DNA from: Panagrolaimus kolymaensis | Lineage: Eukaryota > Nematoda > Chromadorea > Rhabditida > Panagrolaimidae | DNA: 64,000 bases | Reading direction: 5' to 3' | Assembly: GCA_028622995.1 (NCBI GenBank) | Contig: JAJQJQ010000034.1 | Coordinates: 1,116,001-1,180,000 of the forward strand | Part shown: in pieces, positions 11,508 to 25,800 of the stretch | Layout: the number at the start of each line of letters is the position of its first letter | How positions within the stretch are numbered: position 1 is the stretch's first letter | The notes under the pieces: generated by a model | What the model was told of the DNA's origin: nothing | What the model saw: only the letters and a program-made list of their open reading frames with translations | The model's database searches: none | Translations under genes and position numbers: made by a program

Positions 11508-12271
11508 TTAAGCAAACAATGAACGCGGTTGTTGTTGATCAAATGCAAATTTATCAGCCCTTTTAGCGAATTTTGCAAATTTAGCAAATTTTGCGAATGC
11601 CACATCATCGGAGGTTGAAGAATCAGAAGCTGCAGCAACTGCGCGTTTAGCAAATTTTGCAAATTCTGGCTTATTTACATCAACCTCTTCCCATTCTGAG
11701 GAGGCATCATCTAAAAAAACAATATTAAATAAATGATTATTGTTTTCTTTTTTCTTGAATAAACTAAAACAGATGTTTTGTTTTTCTTTTAAATTTTTTA
11801 CTTACCCATTAAAGCAAATCGCTTTGCAAATGGCGCCGTCGCTGCTGATGATGATCGTTTAGCAAAAGCAAAAGCGAATTCACTTGGTTGAGTATTTCGA
11901 TGTTTAGCGAATTTATTTCTAATTCCATTGGATGTAAAAGCAAAATTGCTTTTAGGTTCTTGCAATGATCGCTTAGTCAATCTATACATTGATCCATCAT
12001 CAGTGAAGGCAAAAACTAAAAGAGAAAGAGAAAAATTAATTTTTGGATTATAATCAAAAATTTAAAATAGAGTAGGCTTACGTTTAGCAAATGCAAAATT
12101 TCCTTGACCAACTTTATCAGTGAATGCAACTAAAATAAAATAATATAAAAATAAGATAGTTTTCAAGCCATAAAATTTAGCAGACTTACAATTATCATTT
12201 TCTGTAAACCCAAATCCGATTGCAAAAAGGGAGCAAAGAATAGCAGCAAATGCAAAAATATGAATTTCCAT
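11508..12271 (-). CDS. FAFA-type neuropeptide precursor (NLP-18/NLP-20-like, 180 aa)
   Basis: Exons 12271-12190, 12129-12082, 12015-11806 and 11710-11508 give 180 codons. The first exon encodes a secretory signal (MEIHIFAFAAILCSLFAIGF). The rest is a string of short segments ending in FAFA or FAKFA before Lys-Arg: NFAFAK, SEFAFAFAKR, ATAPFAKR, EFAKFAKR, a triple AFAKFAKFAKFAKR and a final KFAFDQQQPRSLFA. C. elegans NLP-18 and NLP-20 release peptides ending FAFA from Lys-Arg sites, so this is the same type. It is expected to be processed by prohormone convertases and secreted from dense-core vesicles. All introns are phase 1, so the 48-nt second exon can be skipped without a frame change. Upstream, TTTTTTAG at 12287 is a likely spliced-leader acceptor. 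One predicted Lys-Arg at the exon 2/3 junction becomes Lys-Leu on splicing. Confidence 0.87.
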
Positions 12272-12285
12272 GTTTGATTTTTTAA

Positions 12286-12298
12286 TCTAAAAAATATT
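12286..12298 (-). promoter_or_regulatory. Probable trans-splice acceptor of the neuropeptide gene
   Basis: On the minus strand TATTTTTTAG precedes ATTAAAAAATCAAACATG. The acceptor is 15 bases before the start codon with no coding exon upstream, which suits spliced-leader addition. Confidence 0.45.
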
Positions 12299-13828
12299 TT
12301 AAAAGAAATTAGTTCCTTTTTCTAAACTTCAAAAATCACAAGAGTAATAAAATTAGAGTTTAAGAAAAAATAGGATTTATGATATCAAAACATCTTGAAA
12401 ATTTTTTATCATCCTTATTTTTTTAAATACTAAAATGTTGGTTGTCTAAGTTTAAATTTGGGACATCAAACGATAAAAAAAAGAAGAATGTTCTTCTAAA
12501 AAAGCAAAAAGCGGGCAGCGGAAGGAATTGCGTCTTTTAAGCGTTTCTTCATTTTGCAATATTTTTGAAGTCGTCTTCTTTTCTAATCACGCAACAACAA
12601 CAAACGCTTCTGCTTTTTCTTCATTTTCTCAATCAAACGACGCCCTTCCGGTGAAGAAGACTCCTCCATATTTTTTTTTGAAGAGGATCACTCTCTAGTT
12701 ACTATTTCGGACAACTAAAAACTTTTTGTTAACTAAAAAAATATAAAGGAAATGCGTGCTTTTTTCCGGGTAACAAGGGGGTTGTGGTTGTTGGGTCACG
12801 TCAGTTAAGAAAGTCTTCATTTTTTTCAAGTTTTTTTTATATTTCGTTTGCATTATTTCTTAAAATAATTATTTAAACTTCATTTTTGATGTTTGTATGT
12901 CAGAATTTTTAAATGCGGTTTCAATATAACTTTCAAATAAACAAAAGTTTAATTTTTTTTATTTTTAAATTTTAACAAACTAAAAAATACAATCATAAAA
13001 AAGCTCAAAGTGTGTTTGTTGTCCACCAAAAAAACTAAAGTTAAAAAATTTGTTAGCCTTTGCACAAAGAAAGAAAAGAAGAAGTTAAAAGTGTTAATTA
13101 AAAAAGAGAACAAAAATCAAAAAAACAATCTAAAGCATAAAATCCCGTTTTATAAGATCTCAACAGAATAAAAATAAAACAAAAAATAAAATATTTCCAC
13201 AATTTTATTTTTTTTGCGTATAAAAAAAGCATTAATTTTTAAAGCAAAAAAAGCACTGCAATCTCCATTTTTTTATATTCAATGGAATTCTAGTTAGCGA
13301 AGTACTATATTAAAAGCAGTAGCGACAAGCGAAAAAGATTAGGTTTGTGGATAAACCTTTAATTTAATTAAAATAAGAAATTAAAAAAAAACATTTTCTT
13401 GAAAAAAAGACTATCTAAAAACAGCAAAAAAAAAAATTGGCTGCTTTTAAAATTTTCCAAAAATATCTTTCTTCTCGGAAAAAAATGCATAAATTTTGTG
13501 AGTGTTTGTTGTTTGAACTAATTAAATGCGCTATTTAAAAAAAGCATTAAAAGATCAACAATAAAAATATTTGGAAAGCGTAATAAATTTTGATATTTAA
13601 AAGCGAAAAATTGTACTACTTCAGCATCTATAAAAAATTTTTTTTAACAATAACAAAATAATATATTAAAAAATAATAAATGTCTTGGCAAGTTTTTTTT
13701 CTTCAGCAAAATTAAATTTAAAAACGAATAAAAGAGTATCTAATAATTTTATATTTGACTAGGGGTTTAGTGGCAGTGAAGCAGGGTTTTGAGAAAAATA
13801 TTTAATTTTAATTTGCTGCCGAAATTAA
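12299..13828. other. Non-coding region between gon-1 3' end and neuropeptide gene
   Basis: About 1.5 kb, AT-rich. It would hold the promoter of the minus-strand neuropeptide gene (its high-coordinate part is downstream sequence of gon-1). I see no gene, RNA structure or repeat here. Confidence 0.45.
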
Positions 13829-16800
13829 TTAGCCCACGCCAATACTTGGACGTTGTTTATGATCAATTTCAATTACAATTCCTTTATATTGATCGGGTGC
13901 ACATTCACCACAAAAGCCTCCACATTGGCCGCGAATAAGGGCATTGTTCTGAAAAAATTAAAATTAATAATTTTTTAGTGAAAAAAAGTATGTTTAAAAA
14001 CTTACTTCAGTTCGAATAATTTTTGAGCTTGATTTATGTCCATGATCCATCCATTGTAAATCATCAACTATTTTTAAGCCAGTTCCACGTAAATCAATTG
14101 AAAATCGACCTTGTGGGCAATCACTAGCACTATAACAATCCCCCGCAGTTCCAAAAGGAACGGGAGTGCCATAAGCAGTTTGAGCAAATGTAAAATCATG
14201 AGCTGAAAATTAGGGAAGATAAATTTTTTTTGGAGCTGATAAATAAAAAAAAGCTTACGATTAATTTTCATATTATGGAGATCAACTCTAACACGCCTAA
14301 ATCGACTAAGTCCACTACTAACATGTCCATCATTTGAACATGCACAAGAATCATTACGTTTACCACCATATGGGCAGGTATAAGGAAATAGGAGACTAAA
14401 AAAACGCAATATTTGTTTTTAAAAGACTTTTTAGGATTAAAAAAAAGGTTTACCGTTTTCCATAAAATTCACCAAAATTTGTTTCAGCATCAATATTAAG
14501 AAAAGTTTTAGGAATAGTATTATTCATTAAATGACAATATACAGTTACTCTAAAGCCAGCTACAAGAACAGTATAATTTCCATCTATGCTATTTGTTACA
14601 GTATTTTGGGCTTTGATTTCGGCGCAATCATTTGGTAAACCTATAAATGGATTTTATATATTTAACCAAATTTGGATTTCAATTAGGTGTTAATTAAATA
14701 ATAAATATTTCGTTAATTAATAACACAAAGTTTCTTTTGTCAAAATACCGATAATTTTCAGAAATGTTTGAAATTTTTCTTTAAATTTTGACAAAAGGTA
14801 TTTTAGAAAAAAATTAAAAAAGAACGAAAAAGTATTTACAATTTCTAAGGAAGCAGGATTCACGATGTTTGGGTCGAGTATGCTTATTGCATTGAGCTTT
14901 AGGAACTCGAATGCCAAGGCGATCCAAGCAAGGAGTTTTACGACGACGATAACCAGGACCGCAAGTTTTTGAGCACTAAAGAAAGGAAAAAATTGAAAAT
15001 CGATAGAGAATTTAAAAAAGTGATAGATTAAATAAATAAAAATAAAAAATTTAAGTTTAAAGTAAAACAGACTTTGCCCCAAGGTAATACACTCCATCGA
15101 TATTCAGCATCGCAAGGATTCATCGCACATTCTTTATTTACATCTGGTTTTTTCAATGACATACACATTCGAGATAAAACAGTGGGTTCAGAGCCAAGCT
15201 TCGTCGAACTTTGACCCCGCATTCCTCTTTTCACTTTGCAATCGATCCGGCGAAAATGATTCCCACTTCCACAAGTACGTGAGCACTAAAAAAATATTTA
15301 AATAATTTTAAGGATAAAATATTTTATAATAAAAAGTGAAAATAAAGGGTCACAAAAAGCAAATTAAAAAATAACAAAAGCAAGAACTATAAAAATTATT
15401 TTTAAAAAAAATAAATAAATGCCTGCCTTGTCTGATAAAGCTCTTCTTTGGAAGCTGTTAGTTAAAAGAAAAACCATGAGTTAGTAAGTAAATAATTAAA
15501 TAAAAAAACGAAGAATATTTGGCTTGAAATTTAATTTATTTAAACGCCTTACGGTGCTCCATGGCCCTGGGACCCATTCATATGGGCATAAATCAGTATT
15601 GCATGGTCGAGCTTTAATTGGTTGGGTTTGATTTTGACACATTCGATTTGCCGCACGTTTTCCACCTTCATTTAGGCAATAAACTCGGCGACTTTGATTC
15701 ATCTTTTTGCATGGATCAATACACTGAAAATCAAAGGTTTTTAAATATTCCGAAATAAAACATGTGCAAAATTACTTTAGACCATGGAGTAACTTTCCAA
15801 GTATAACTAGGACATTTAATATTTTCACATTGTTCTGTTTCTTGAGGCTTTGGAAAAGCTGAACATTCAGTATCCGCAATAATTGTTCTTCGACCTTTTT
15901 TACAATAAATTGTACGCTTTTTAACCCCAACTCCGCATGTTGTCGAACACTATAAAAGTTATCAAAAAATTATTTTTTAATCCGCTTAACTAAATTTTTT
16001 TTGCATGATTAATTTCTCACCGTTGACCATTTTGCTTTGTGCCATCGAGGGCATAAAGCTTCTCGACATTTGTGCTCTGTGAGTGGTTTGGTAAGCGAAT
16101 TGCATTTATCATCCGTCACCGTTTTATTTGTTTTTATGTTAATGCATGATATCGTGCGTTGACGTAATCCTCGTCCACAAGTGGCGGAACACTAAAAATA
16201 AAAAAGAAAAAAAATGGGTGTGAGTGAAAAAAATAAATTTAAAAAATGTTAAAATTTTGACCCAATTTTAATTTTGAAACCCCATTGCCAGTCACTAAAG
16301 AAAAAATAAAATAAAAATGTTAATTTAAAATGAGTTAAAGCCAAAAAAGAAAAGGAGAGAGATAGAAAAAAGAAGCCTTAACAATAAAAAAATGTTAATG
16401 GAAAGAAAGCAAGAAGAATAAAGTAAAGTAAAGGTAAGCGCCGAAGCGGTTTGTAGAAGTAAAGTAATAGTTGTTTTATGTCTGCTGAATCGCGTTGAGT
16501 GATGTAGGCGAAATTGTTTGATAATAAAATTCTTTAATTTTCTCTTTTTAAACATCTTTTAAACACATATATATATAATTTTTTTTTAAAACTCGGACGA
16601 CAAAAACACAATCAACAAATTTACAACATCAACAGCAAAAAAATAAAGGCATTTATGAAAGAAAGAATGAAAATAATAATAAAATAGAAAATATTGTGTG
16701 CGAAAGAAGAAAAAACAACCCTAAACTTAGCACCAACATTTGGGTAAAAAAGAAAAACATATTTAAAAAAAGGAGACATTTCAATAAAAACTTTAATTAA

Positions 16801-19800
16801 ATGATTTCAATAATTTTTTGTTTAAAAGCGAAAATAAGAATAATCGCTGGAAAATTTTTGAAATCACTTAATTTACTAAAAAATATAACTACTATAATAA
16901 TAAAACTCTTTGATATCATTTTTTTTCTTGGAAAATAAAATTAAATATAAACTGAATATGGAAAAAAACATAAAAAACTGAGCACATAATTTTTTTAACC
17001 AAAGAACAAAAGTAAAGAAAAATAAAGAAAAGCATCTAGCCAAATCTTTAAGCATTTAACATAAAAATCCTAAAAGGCTAAACTTAAAAATATTGCAAAA
17101 CAAAACATAGAAAAATTATAAAAGAAAAAGAAAAGCAGCCCGTTTTTTTATATCTTTGTTGCTGAAAGATCAAGCTTAATGAAATAAAAAAATTTTTTAA
17201 AAATAAAAAGACAAAAGGTGTGATTTTAGTGTTGACGACGACTACGACGATGTAATAATAATCGTCGTCGTTGCCGCTCTCGATATTGCAAATCATAATG
17301 ATGATAGTGACTATTATGGCGATTATAATTATTATTATGAATGTGCATTTGTTTTTCGTGCCTCATCCTCCTATTATCATTATTTTGTGTAGTTGTAATT
17401 GATGCATCACGTACCGTGCTCCATTTGCCTGGTTGCCATGAATAATACTTTTTAAGAGATTCTTCAATTGAATTTGTTTTAGCTGGACCTATATTATTAT
17501 TGCCATTTGATACAGATGCTGATATCAATGATTCATTTATAGTTATTATAGGAGGACATGGCGATGAAGCACATCCTCTTCGAGTGGATGGCTTTGCTTC
17601 ATGTTTAGCACATTCAAAATCTTCCAATCGCTGTTTACTATTAATATCTTCTTGACACCATATACTTCGCTCCTGTGTGCCATCATTGCCGCAAGTTACC
17701 GAACACTATAAAAAAATAAATAAAATAAAGTTAGTAAAACAAGCTTTTTTTGTTATTAATTAAATTAAGAAAAACCAACCGTAGACCAAGGAGTAATTTG
17801 CCATGCAGCTTTAGTGCATTTTTGTTCATTACACCTTTCAAAAAGAGATGGCTTTTCTTTTTCATTACAAACTGCATTATCACAAATTATAACCCTCCTT
17901 TTCCATCCACCGCCGCAAGTAACAGAACACTCTTGCCAATCTCCAATTTTCCATTTACCCAATACTATTTCGGGCTCCCTTGGACATGCAGGTAATCCAC
18001 AATTCCTTACAGCTTGAGGTTGAGTTTCAATATCACATTCTGTGTCTTCCACTGAATTTGATGTATCTCCAACTTTTTCAAGTTTTGTGCAAGTAACTTT
18101 CCGATGTTGCATGTGGTGGATTCCACAACTGGCAGGACAAGGCATCCATGGTCCAACGTTCCATTTTACGCAAGGTTTGATACTGCATGCCCGTTCACTG
18201 GGTTCTTTTTCAATATGTTGGCAATAATTATCTGGAAGTTGTCGGACATGATCATGACAAACTACTTGTCGCTTTTGCGTTCCATTTCCACACGAAGCTG
18301 AACAATCAGCCCAAGGTCCAGTAGCCCAATAAATTTGTGGAACATTAGCAGATTCTTTTGCGGATTCACCTTTGCATTTTTCCCGTTCACAAGGTTTTTC
18401 AGTTCGAGGTTTTAAATGCTAAAAACAAAAAATTTAATTGAATAATTTTTTTTATTTAATTCCTTACTTGAGCACATTCTCGATCTTCAACTTGATATTT
18501 ACTTGCTGTGTCTCGCATGCATTTGATAGCTCTTTTTTGCATTCCCCTTCCACATGTTTCTGAACAAGCAGACCATGATTCAACTTGCCAAAATGTGCAA
18601 GCCATTAATTTGCATACTTCCCTTGGTTTGGGTTGTTGAGCTTCAGGGCAGAGAGAATTATCAACTGTTTGATCACGAAATATGCATTCAACTTCTCGAT
18701 GTCTAATACCTTGTCCACAACTAACTGAGCAAGCTGACCAATCACCATTTCTCCAAAATGGACATGGTCCATGATTGCATGGCTGATGGCTTACAGGACG
18801 AGTAGAATTAATTCTGAGACATACTTCGTCTCTAACTTTCTTCCCGTATGAATCTGCACAATGTACAATTCGAGTGGCCCAACCATCTTGGCATGAGACT
18901 GAACATTGGCTCCATGAGCTCTTTTCCCAATGAGGGCATTCGGGTTTTTGACATTGCTTTTGAACTATTTTCTTTTCCATTCCGCAATGAGCTATAATTT
19001 TTTTTATTTCATTTAATTTCAAAAAAAGCTAAATCTAACCTTCATCAATGACCCTTCCTCTCGAATCCAAACATTCAGCTGATCTTGTTTCAACTCCAAC
19101 GCCGCATGAAACTGAACATTCCGACCATTGGCCAAATTTCCAAGATGTGCACATATGTTCATTACACTTCTGTCGGTTATCCTTTTCAGAAGCATTACAA
19201 AATTGTGGATCCAAATCTTGTCCTGCTGCACTTTGACATTGAGCATGTCGCACTTTAACCCCACCATCACAAGATCGTGAACATTCTGACCAATGGCCAT
19301 AAACCCATCGAGGACATGGAATTCTATTGCATTCTTGTTCCAAGGCTTCGCGGGATATCCTTTCACAATGCCTTTCATCAACTACTCGATTGGCATCATC
19401 CACACAGCGAATAGTCCTTCGACTAATCCCTCGATTTCCACAAGTTTCACTGCAAGATGACCATTCCCCATAACTCCATTTTCTTCCAGTGCAATCTGTG
19501 TAGCAAGTAACTCGAGCTGGAGGTAAAGCAACTCCTGTGAGTTCACATTCTTTTTCATGAATGGGTTCTTCTCTGCCATTATTATATGTTTTAATGCATG
19601 TGCTTCTTTGATGTTTTTCACCATGTCCACATCGAGCTGAACAACCACTAGCGTCAATTGTTTTCCACCTAAAGTAAATTAAAAGTATGTATTTACGTAA
19701 TTTGATCTTAGGTGATGTGAGAAAAGTAAACAAAGAAAAAAATAACATACTTGATAAAACAGTCAATATTACACATTCTTTTTTGTGGAGGTGGTTTTCG

Positions 19801-22800
19801 ATCAATGCAATGACGTTCATTAGCATGTCGATTGGTTGTAGCATCCACGCAATGAAGTAAGCGATCTTGAGTTCCTACAAATTAAAATTTCTTTTTGAGG
19901 AGTCCAATTTAAAATTAATTAATTAAGGGTTTTTACCTTGACAATTAGAAGAGCATTCAGTGAAATGATCACTAAACCGCCAATAATAATTTGATGTCGG
20001 TAAATGATATGCAGGGCCAATATTATTTCGTGGAACCATATATTTATAATGAATATTTGGAGGATTAAGATTTCCAACACTTAAAACATGCAAATAAATG
20101 TCAGATCGAATTGGACCCGTGCCATTTATTTGTTCAATTGTATGATCACTGCCTGAATATTCAAGAACCGTATCTTGAATGGGAATTTGTTGACGAAATA
20201 CTGAAACTTGATATTGTCCATTAAGGATAAATTCGCCATTCGAAGATCGAAGGGCTAAAAAATTAAATGGAATTAATTTTATATTATTTTTTTGATTTTG
20301 TTTTTTTACCCAAATAATTGTCATCATCTTTATTTCTATTGTGCGCATTTTGTTTAATGTCAATATTTGCTGAACCAGCTGGGATTTTAAGAACTTCATT
20401 ATACCCGAATGACCCTATTTCATTGTAAACACCTTCGACGGTTTGACAAGTGCTTCCATCGCCACCACAAATTCCACAAACATCCCGTTTCATATCAGAA
20501 CCCAAACGATGATCACATCCAGCACTATGGCATGTGCCATCGATACATATATCATCCCCATTTTGATCACAAGGAGTACCATCAAGAACTTTTTCTTTTA
20601 ATAAATAAAATGCTTGAGAATCTTTTACTCGACAATATAATTTGCAGCGCTCATTTCGGCTAACTAAAATTAAACTTTTTTTGATAGAAAAGTTATTAAA
20701 AATTAGAAACTCACTTCCAGTATATTTTGGAACCCATATAGTTTGAAGGGGAACTCCATGAATGCCAACATTTTTATTATCAAATTCAGCACATTGCATT
20801 TCTCTAAACCCTGGTGTATCCCATGGACATTCTTGAATGTTGCATGGCCGATAACGTTCTCGTTGACCAACACAATATTTTCCGCCATTCATAGGTTTGG
20901 GATTATCACAATCTCTTAAAGCTTTTTGAACCCCACCACCGCAAGTTCGAGTGCAATCTCCCCAAGGTTTCCATTCACCCCATGCGCCATTTTGTTTAGC
21001 CCTTTGTTCGGGTGCCATTCCAACACATTGACCTCGATGACACCATTTGCTATCTCCACATGGAGTTCCATCCGCCCATGGCATATGTTGAGTTCGACAA
21101 CCCATTTGATAGCCATAATACGTGGAACACCAAAGCCTTCGACAAGTAGGCATATATGGACATATTTCTGCTGCGGGGCCAAAAACAAATTGACATTGTT
21201 GATTTACATCATAAAGAGCCCCAGGGGCAGGATTTTCAAACATTTTATCATAATATTTTCTTTCAATTGGTTGATCCAATATGCATTGAGTTTGTGCACG
21301 ACTATCGTCCAAAAATTTACTTAACATTGCTGAACTGCACGCTGACCAAGACCATGGATGAGTGTTATATTCAAGGGTTGGCGCCATAATATGATAATTA
21401 TGTTTATTTAATTGCATATATTGAGAACATTTTCTTTCATCATCGTGGGGAATATTAAAAATATGGCCAAGTTCATGAGCGATTGTAAAAGCTGCAGAGA
21501 GGCCATTATCTTCAATGATTGCACAACTTCGATGCATATCACACATGGTTCCTAATTCCGCCAAGCCTAGTGTATCGCATTTGTGAGTGGCTCTTAAAAT
21601 TATTGTGTATTTAAAAAAAAATAGAAATGATTTTTTGATTGACGAACCTGCAAATATCATGCCTAGTTAATAATATTGCAACATCATGATGACTTATAGC
21701 ATCATCATTGCGATCATTATAATTTTGTTGCCATGCGCAAAATTGTTGTAAAGTTTCTTGAGCTCGATTGGAAATTACAGGTCCTGCACGTTCATGTTTT
21801 AATATTATTACTCTAACAACTATAATATTTATGGAAGCTCTCAAAGTTGGATGCCGATATATCGATGCTACAGTTGAAAATAAAGTTAATACATAACTTT
21901 CAAGATTTCCTTGATGATAGGCTAACATTTTATAATCGGCTACAACTAAAACTTCCACATAATGATCCCATGAATCTGCTGATCTTCGAGATCTTTGATT
22001 TCTTCCTTAAAAAAGTTTTTTTAAATTATCTAATTTAGTTATTTTTTGCCCCTAAAATTTATTCCGGGTTTTATTATTTTTGCGTCTAATTTTTTAAAAA
22101 TTAAATGAAGCGTGTAAGAAAAAAAAGCTACAGAAGGATTAACTTTTTTTGCATTATTTTTTTTGCTTGACTTTGAAACATTTAAAGGAAAGTTAAGTCC
22201 CCTTTAGTTAAAAGTGAAAAAACTAAAGGTTATTGAGGCTTTGGAGCTTTGTCTTACTACTCTTCATAGAATGATTAAAAACATTGTCAACATGAGGTTT
22301 GAAACAAAGCTATCAAAAAATGGAAAAAAAAGAGACTTTAACTATATATTTTGTTAAAGGCAAACTTCTTTAGTTTTTTAGTTCTTGCAGATGTTTCTAA
22401 TTTTGCTGCTTACTTAAAATAATTGCAACCTTTCTTCTTTTTTTACTTGGACGAAAAACGAACAAAGCAATTTTTTGGTTTTCCCGCTAAATTTTTTTAA
22501 CCATTGGTTTTAAAAAAAATTAGAGAGAAAAAAACACAGCAAGCCATTGGTCATTGCATGTTTTTTTAAATGGAAAATAATAAAAAAGAAAAAATACTTA
22601 TAAAAAAGCAGTAAAAAAACACTGAAATAAAAACCCAACATAAGAAAAAAAGCTTACGAGTAATATCAATCCATTCAGTATTATTTTCATAAGTTTCTTC
22701 TTCATAATCATCAAAATTTGTTGGATGTGTTTGGGAACTATTGATTTTTGATTTTTCAATAGGTTCATCAAAACTTCCTGGAGTAGCACGAAATATTAAA

Positions 22801-25800
22801 TGTGGTTGCATATCGATGCTTATGATGCTCCTTCTTTTTCTTCTTTTTTGTATTCCATTGCCTTCAAAATCTTTTGCATCTCCATCCTCTTCATTTTCTT
22901 CTTCACTTTCAGATTCATCTTCTTCTGAGAGTAATTTTTGATGATTTCGAAATTCTGTGGATTTAAATGGTTCAATCAAATATGCTCCATCGGGTAATGC
23001 CAAAGTTCCAAACTAGAAAAAAAACATTGTTAAAAGTGCATTTTAATGTTATTTTTATTTCCTGGTTTTTTTGTTTGCTTTTACATCTTAATGTCCCTCT
23101 CTCACTTTCATTTTTCCTGGATTTTTTTTTTGATAGGAATTTCGAGCTCTTCTTTCTTTTTTTATTTTTAACAAATAAGATTAAGTAAGTAGACCACGCA
23201 AAAAAAAAAAATGAGTTGTATTTTTTTTATTTTGACGAAGAACTCATCTTTTATGTTGTTGTTGGACGTTACTTGTTTAAAAAACGATAATAAAATTAGT
23301 TTAAATTTGGTTTAGTCCAAAAAAGAATTAAAACAAACTTTGACCTTGTTTTTGTTTTAATTTTTTTTGGTCTCATGAGAAAATGTTTTATTTTGCGTTT
23401 GCAAAAGGGTTTTTAAAAAAGTGACCAAAGCATAGAACTTTGACCCTTGGGTAACAACATTTTTTTTTCTATTTTTGCAAACTCCCTCGTAAAAAATTGC
23501 AAAAGAAATATTTTTAGGATAAATCATTGTTGCGCAAGAAAAATAAAAATATTGAAATTTGATATAAAAGTAAGAAAAGTTACAATTTAAAAAAAATAAA
23601 AACTAGACATTGTTTACAAAAATGCAAACAGCAACAAAAAAAGAAAAGAAGAAGAAGCTCATTCTTGCGCGTGGGTTATTCATCATCTTCATTCCTGAAG
23701 TGAGTGATCCCCGTCTAATGTAAAGAATACCTTTAATTCCTTTATTTTTTATATTTATGTTTGAATATAGAAATTTGATGATCTTTTATTTTTTGAATCA
23801 TAGAACAAACGAAAAAATAAATGATATCATATTTATTCAAAAAAGTAGAAACTTTTAAAATTTAAATCAATAAATAAAAAAATCGCGGGATTGTTTTTAT
23901 TTTCTTTTATTTTTTTTGGTTGCTGCATTATTTCATAAACAATTTTTTTGTCGGCATTTTTTATAACACCTTTCTTGTTACGTTTTTGTTTTTTGTCGGG
24001 AGAAGAAAAAAAAGAAGCTGTGTGTGAAAAAAGGGCAAAGGAACTAAAAAACATAATATCGATGATGATAAAAAAAAAGACTGCTGCAAAAAAATAAAAA
24101 AATGTAAATTGCATTCGAATTTGTTGCAGCTGCGGCAGCAATATTCTTGTTTTTTAATATGCAAAAAAAAGGAAAAAAGAAAGGAAAACATCTTGCATTT
24201 GGTTATTTCTTTAATGTCCGAAACAAGTGGTACCAGGGTTAAACTAAACCAATAATAATAACCGGAACAAATTAAGGCAACGGGTGTCACATTAAAAAAT
24301 AAAAAATATGCTCTAACAAAAAAAAAACTACAGCTTCAAAATTTAAAAAATGCCCATAAAAAATAAAAGGATAACCAAACATGAAAAAAATAAATACTTA
24401 CAAGACCACCATGTTTTTCACAAAGATTAACCATTCCTTTTTCATCTGTACCATTCACGCTTGCAGTATAAAGGCAATTAGGTGATACTTTTGATAACCT
24501 TGCATGAGTGGTTTCATCATTATCCATATACTGTATTAATGGAATAACTTGGCCATTTATAATATTATGATTTTTTCTAAACACAAACTTTTTTTAGTTT
24601 GAAACTTATAAATTTAAATATTTTTTAGCCTTACTTTGATATTGGTTTAGAAACTTGTTTCCAACGTTGAAAATATACATTTAATTCTTTTTCTTTATGA
24701 ATTATATCTTCTGATAAAGGATTATTAATAAAATCTGATTTTAATCGAAATGTACATGATTTTCCACATTGTTTAGCTAATCCAATAACTCTTGCTTTTG
24801 TTGGTGATTTTTGTCTAGCTTTTTCATTCATTTCTTCTTTTTCTTCATTTTGTATAAAACGCTTTTGCCGATGCCTCCTTATTTCATGAGCATTTAAATG
24901 CCATATAACTCCTTGATTTGGTTTCATTCCTTAAAAAAAGTATTTATATATATTTATTTATTGCTTTTTTATGTCTCTTTTCGCCTTCAATGTTTTTATT
25001 TTGGTTTTCACTTTTTAAAAGCCATCTTTAATCATATTTTTTTGGTCTAAAGAATGCATGTTTTTCTTCTTTTGAATAATTAATCAACAAAAAAAAATAT
25101 ATAGAGACGGAATTCTAAAAATAGAGGCATTTTTTTGTCGTTTTTTTGTTGGTTAAACCCTTTGAACTGTCTTTTCAAAAAAAGAGAATTTTTATTAACC
25201 ACAGGAGGTCTCATTTTGCCATTTTTCTTGCAACCGAATTTCTTTATAAAAAAAATTTTTTTGCGTCTTCTTTTATAAATTCTATTAATGTAACAACAAA
25301 ACAAATAACTGCCATTGTTTAATTTCTTTTTAAGTCTAATTACACCAGAAAAAATAATAATGAAGGAATCCGAAATAGACTCGAACCGACACTGAACTGA
25401 CTGATACTATTCAAGAAAATTATTAGATCATACATTCTATCTATTTTTGGCACATTTTTTTTTGCATGGATTTTTTTCTTGGTTTTTTACAATCATTTTT
25501 TTTTCAAAATACGCAAAAAGAATTCAAGAAGAAGTAAATAACAAAAAAAGTTAGCAAAACCTTTGAGACAATAATAGCCACCACCATGTCGTCTGCTACC
25601 AATCAAATAATAAAAAACCTAACAATGTTTAAGTAAGATAGTTTATGTTGTTTGACTCTATTTTCTTTGCTTCTCCTCTTCTTCTGTGTGTTGTTAATGA
25701 AAGGGTTAAAAAAATAAGTAAGTAAATTTTGGGCGCTTAGCCAAAGTGATTGTTTCGGCTTTAGAGATCAAAAATGTTCTTCTCTTCGCTTTTTTTTCTT

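Noticed and set aside
19019..19381. Alternative-frame ORFs over gon-1 exons (several, 60-130 codons)
   Set aside because: They are shadows of the thrombospondin-repeat coding frame, whose Cys/Trp spacing is unmistakable.
25355..25420. TCGAACC-containing stretch examined as a tRNA T-arm on the minus strand
   Set aside because: No matching acceptor stem, D-arm or anticodon arm can be drawn around it.
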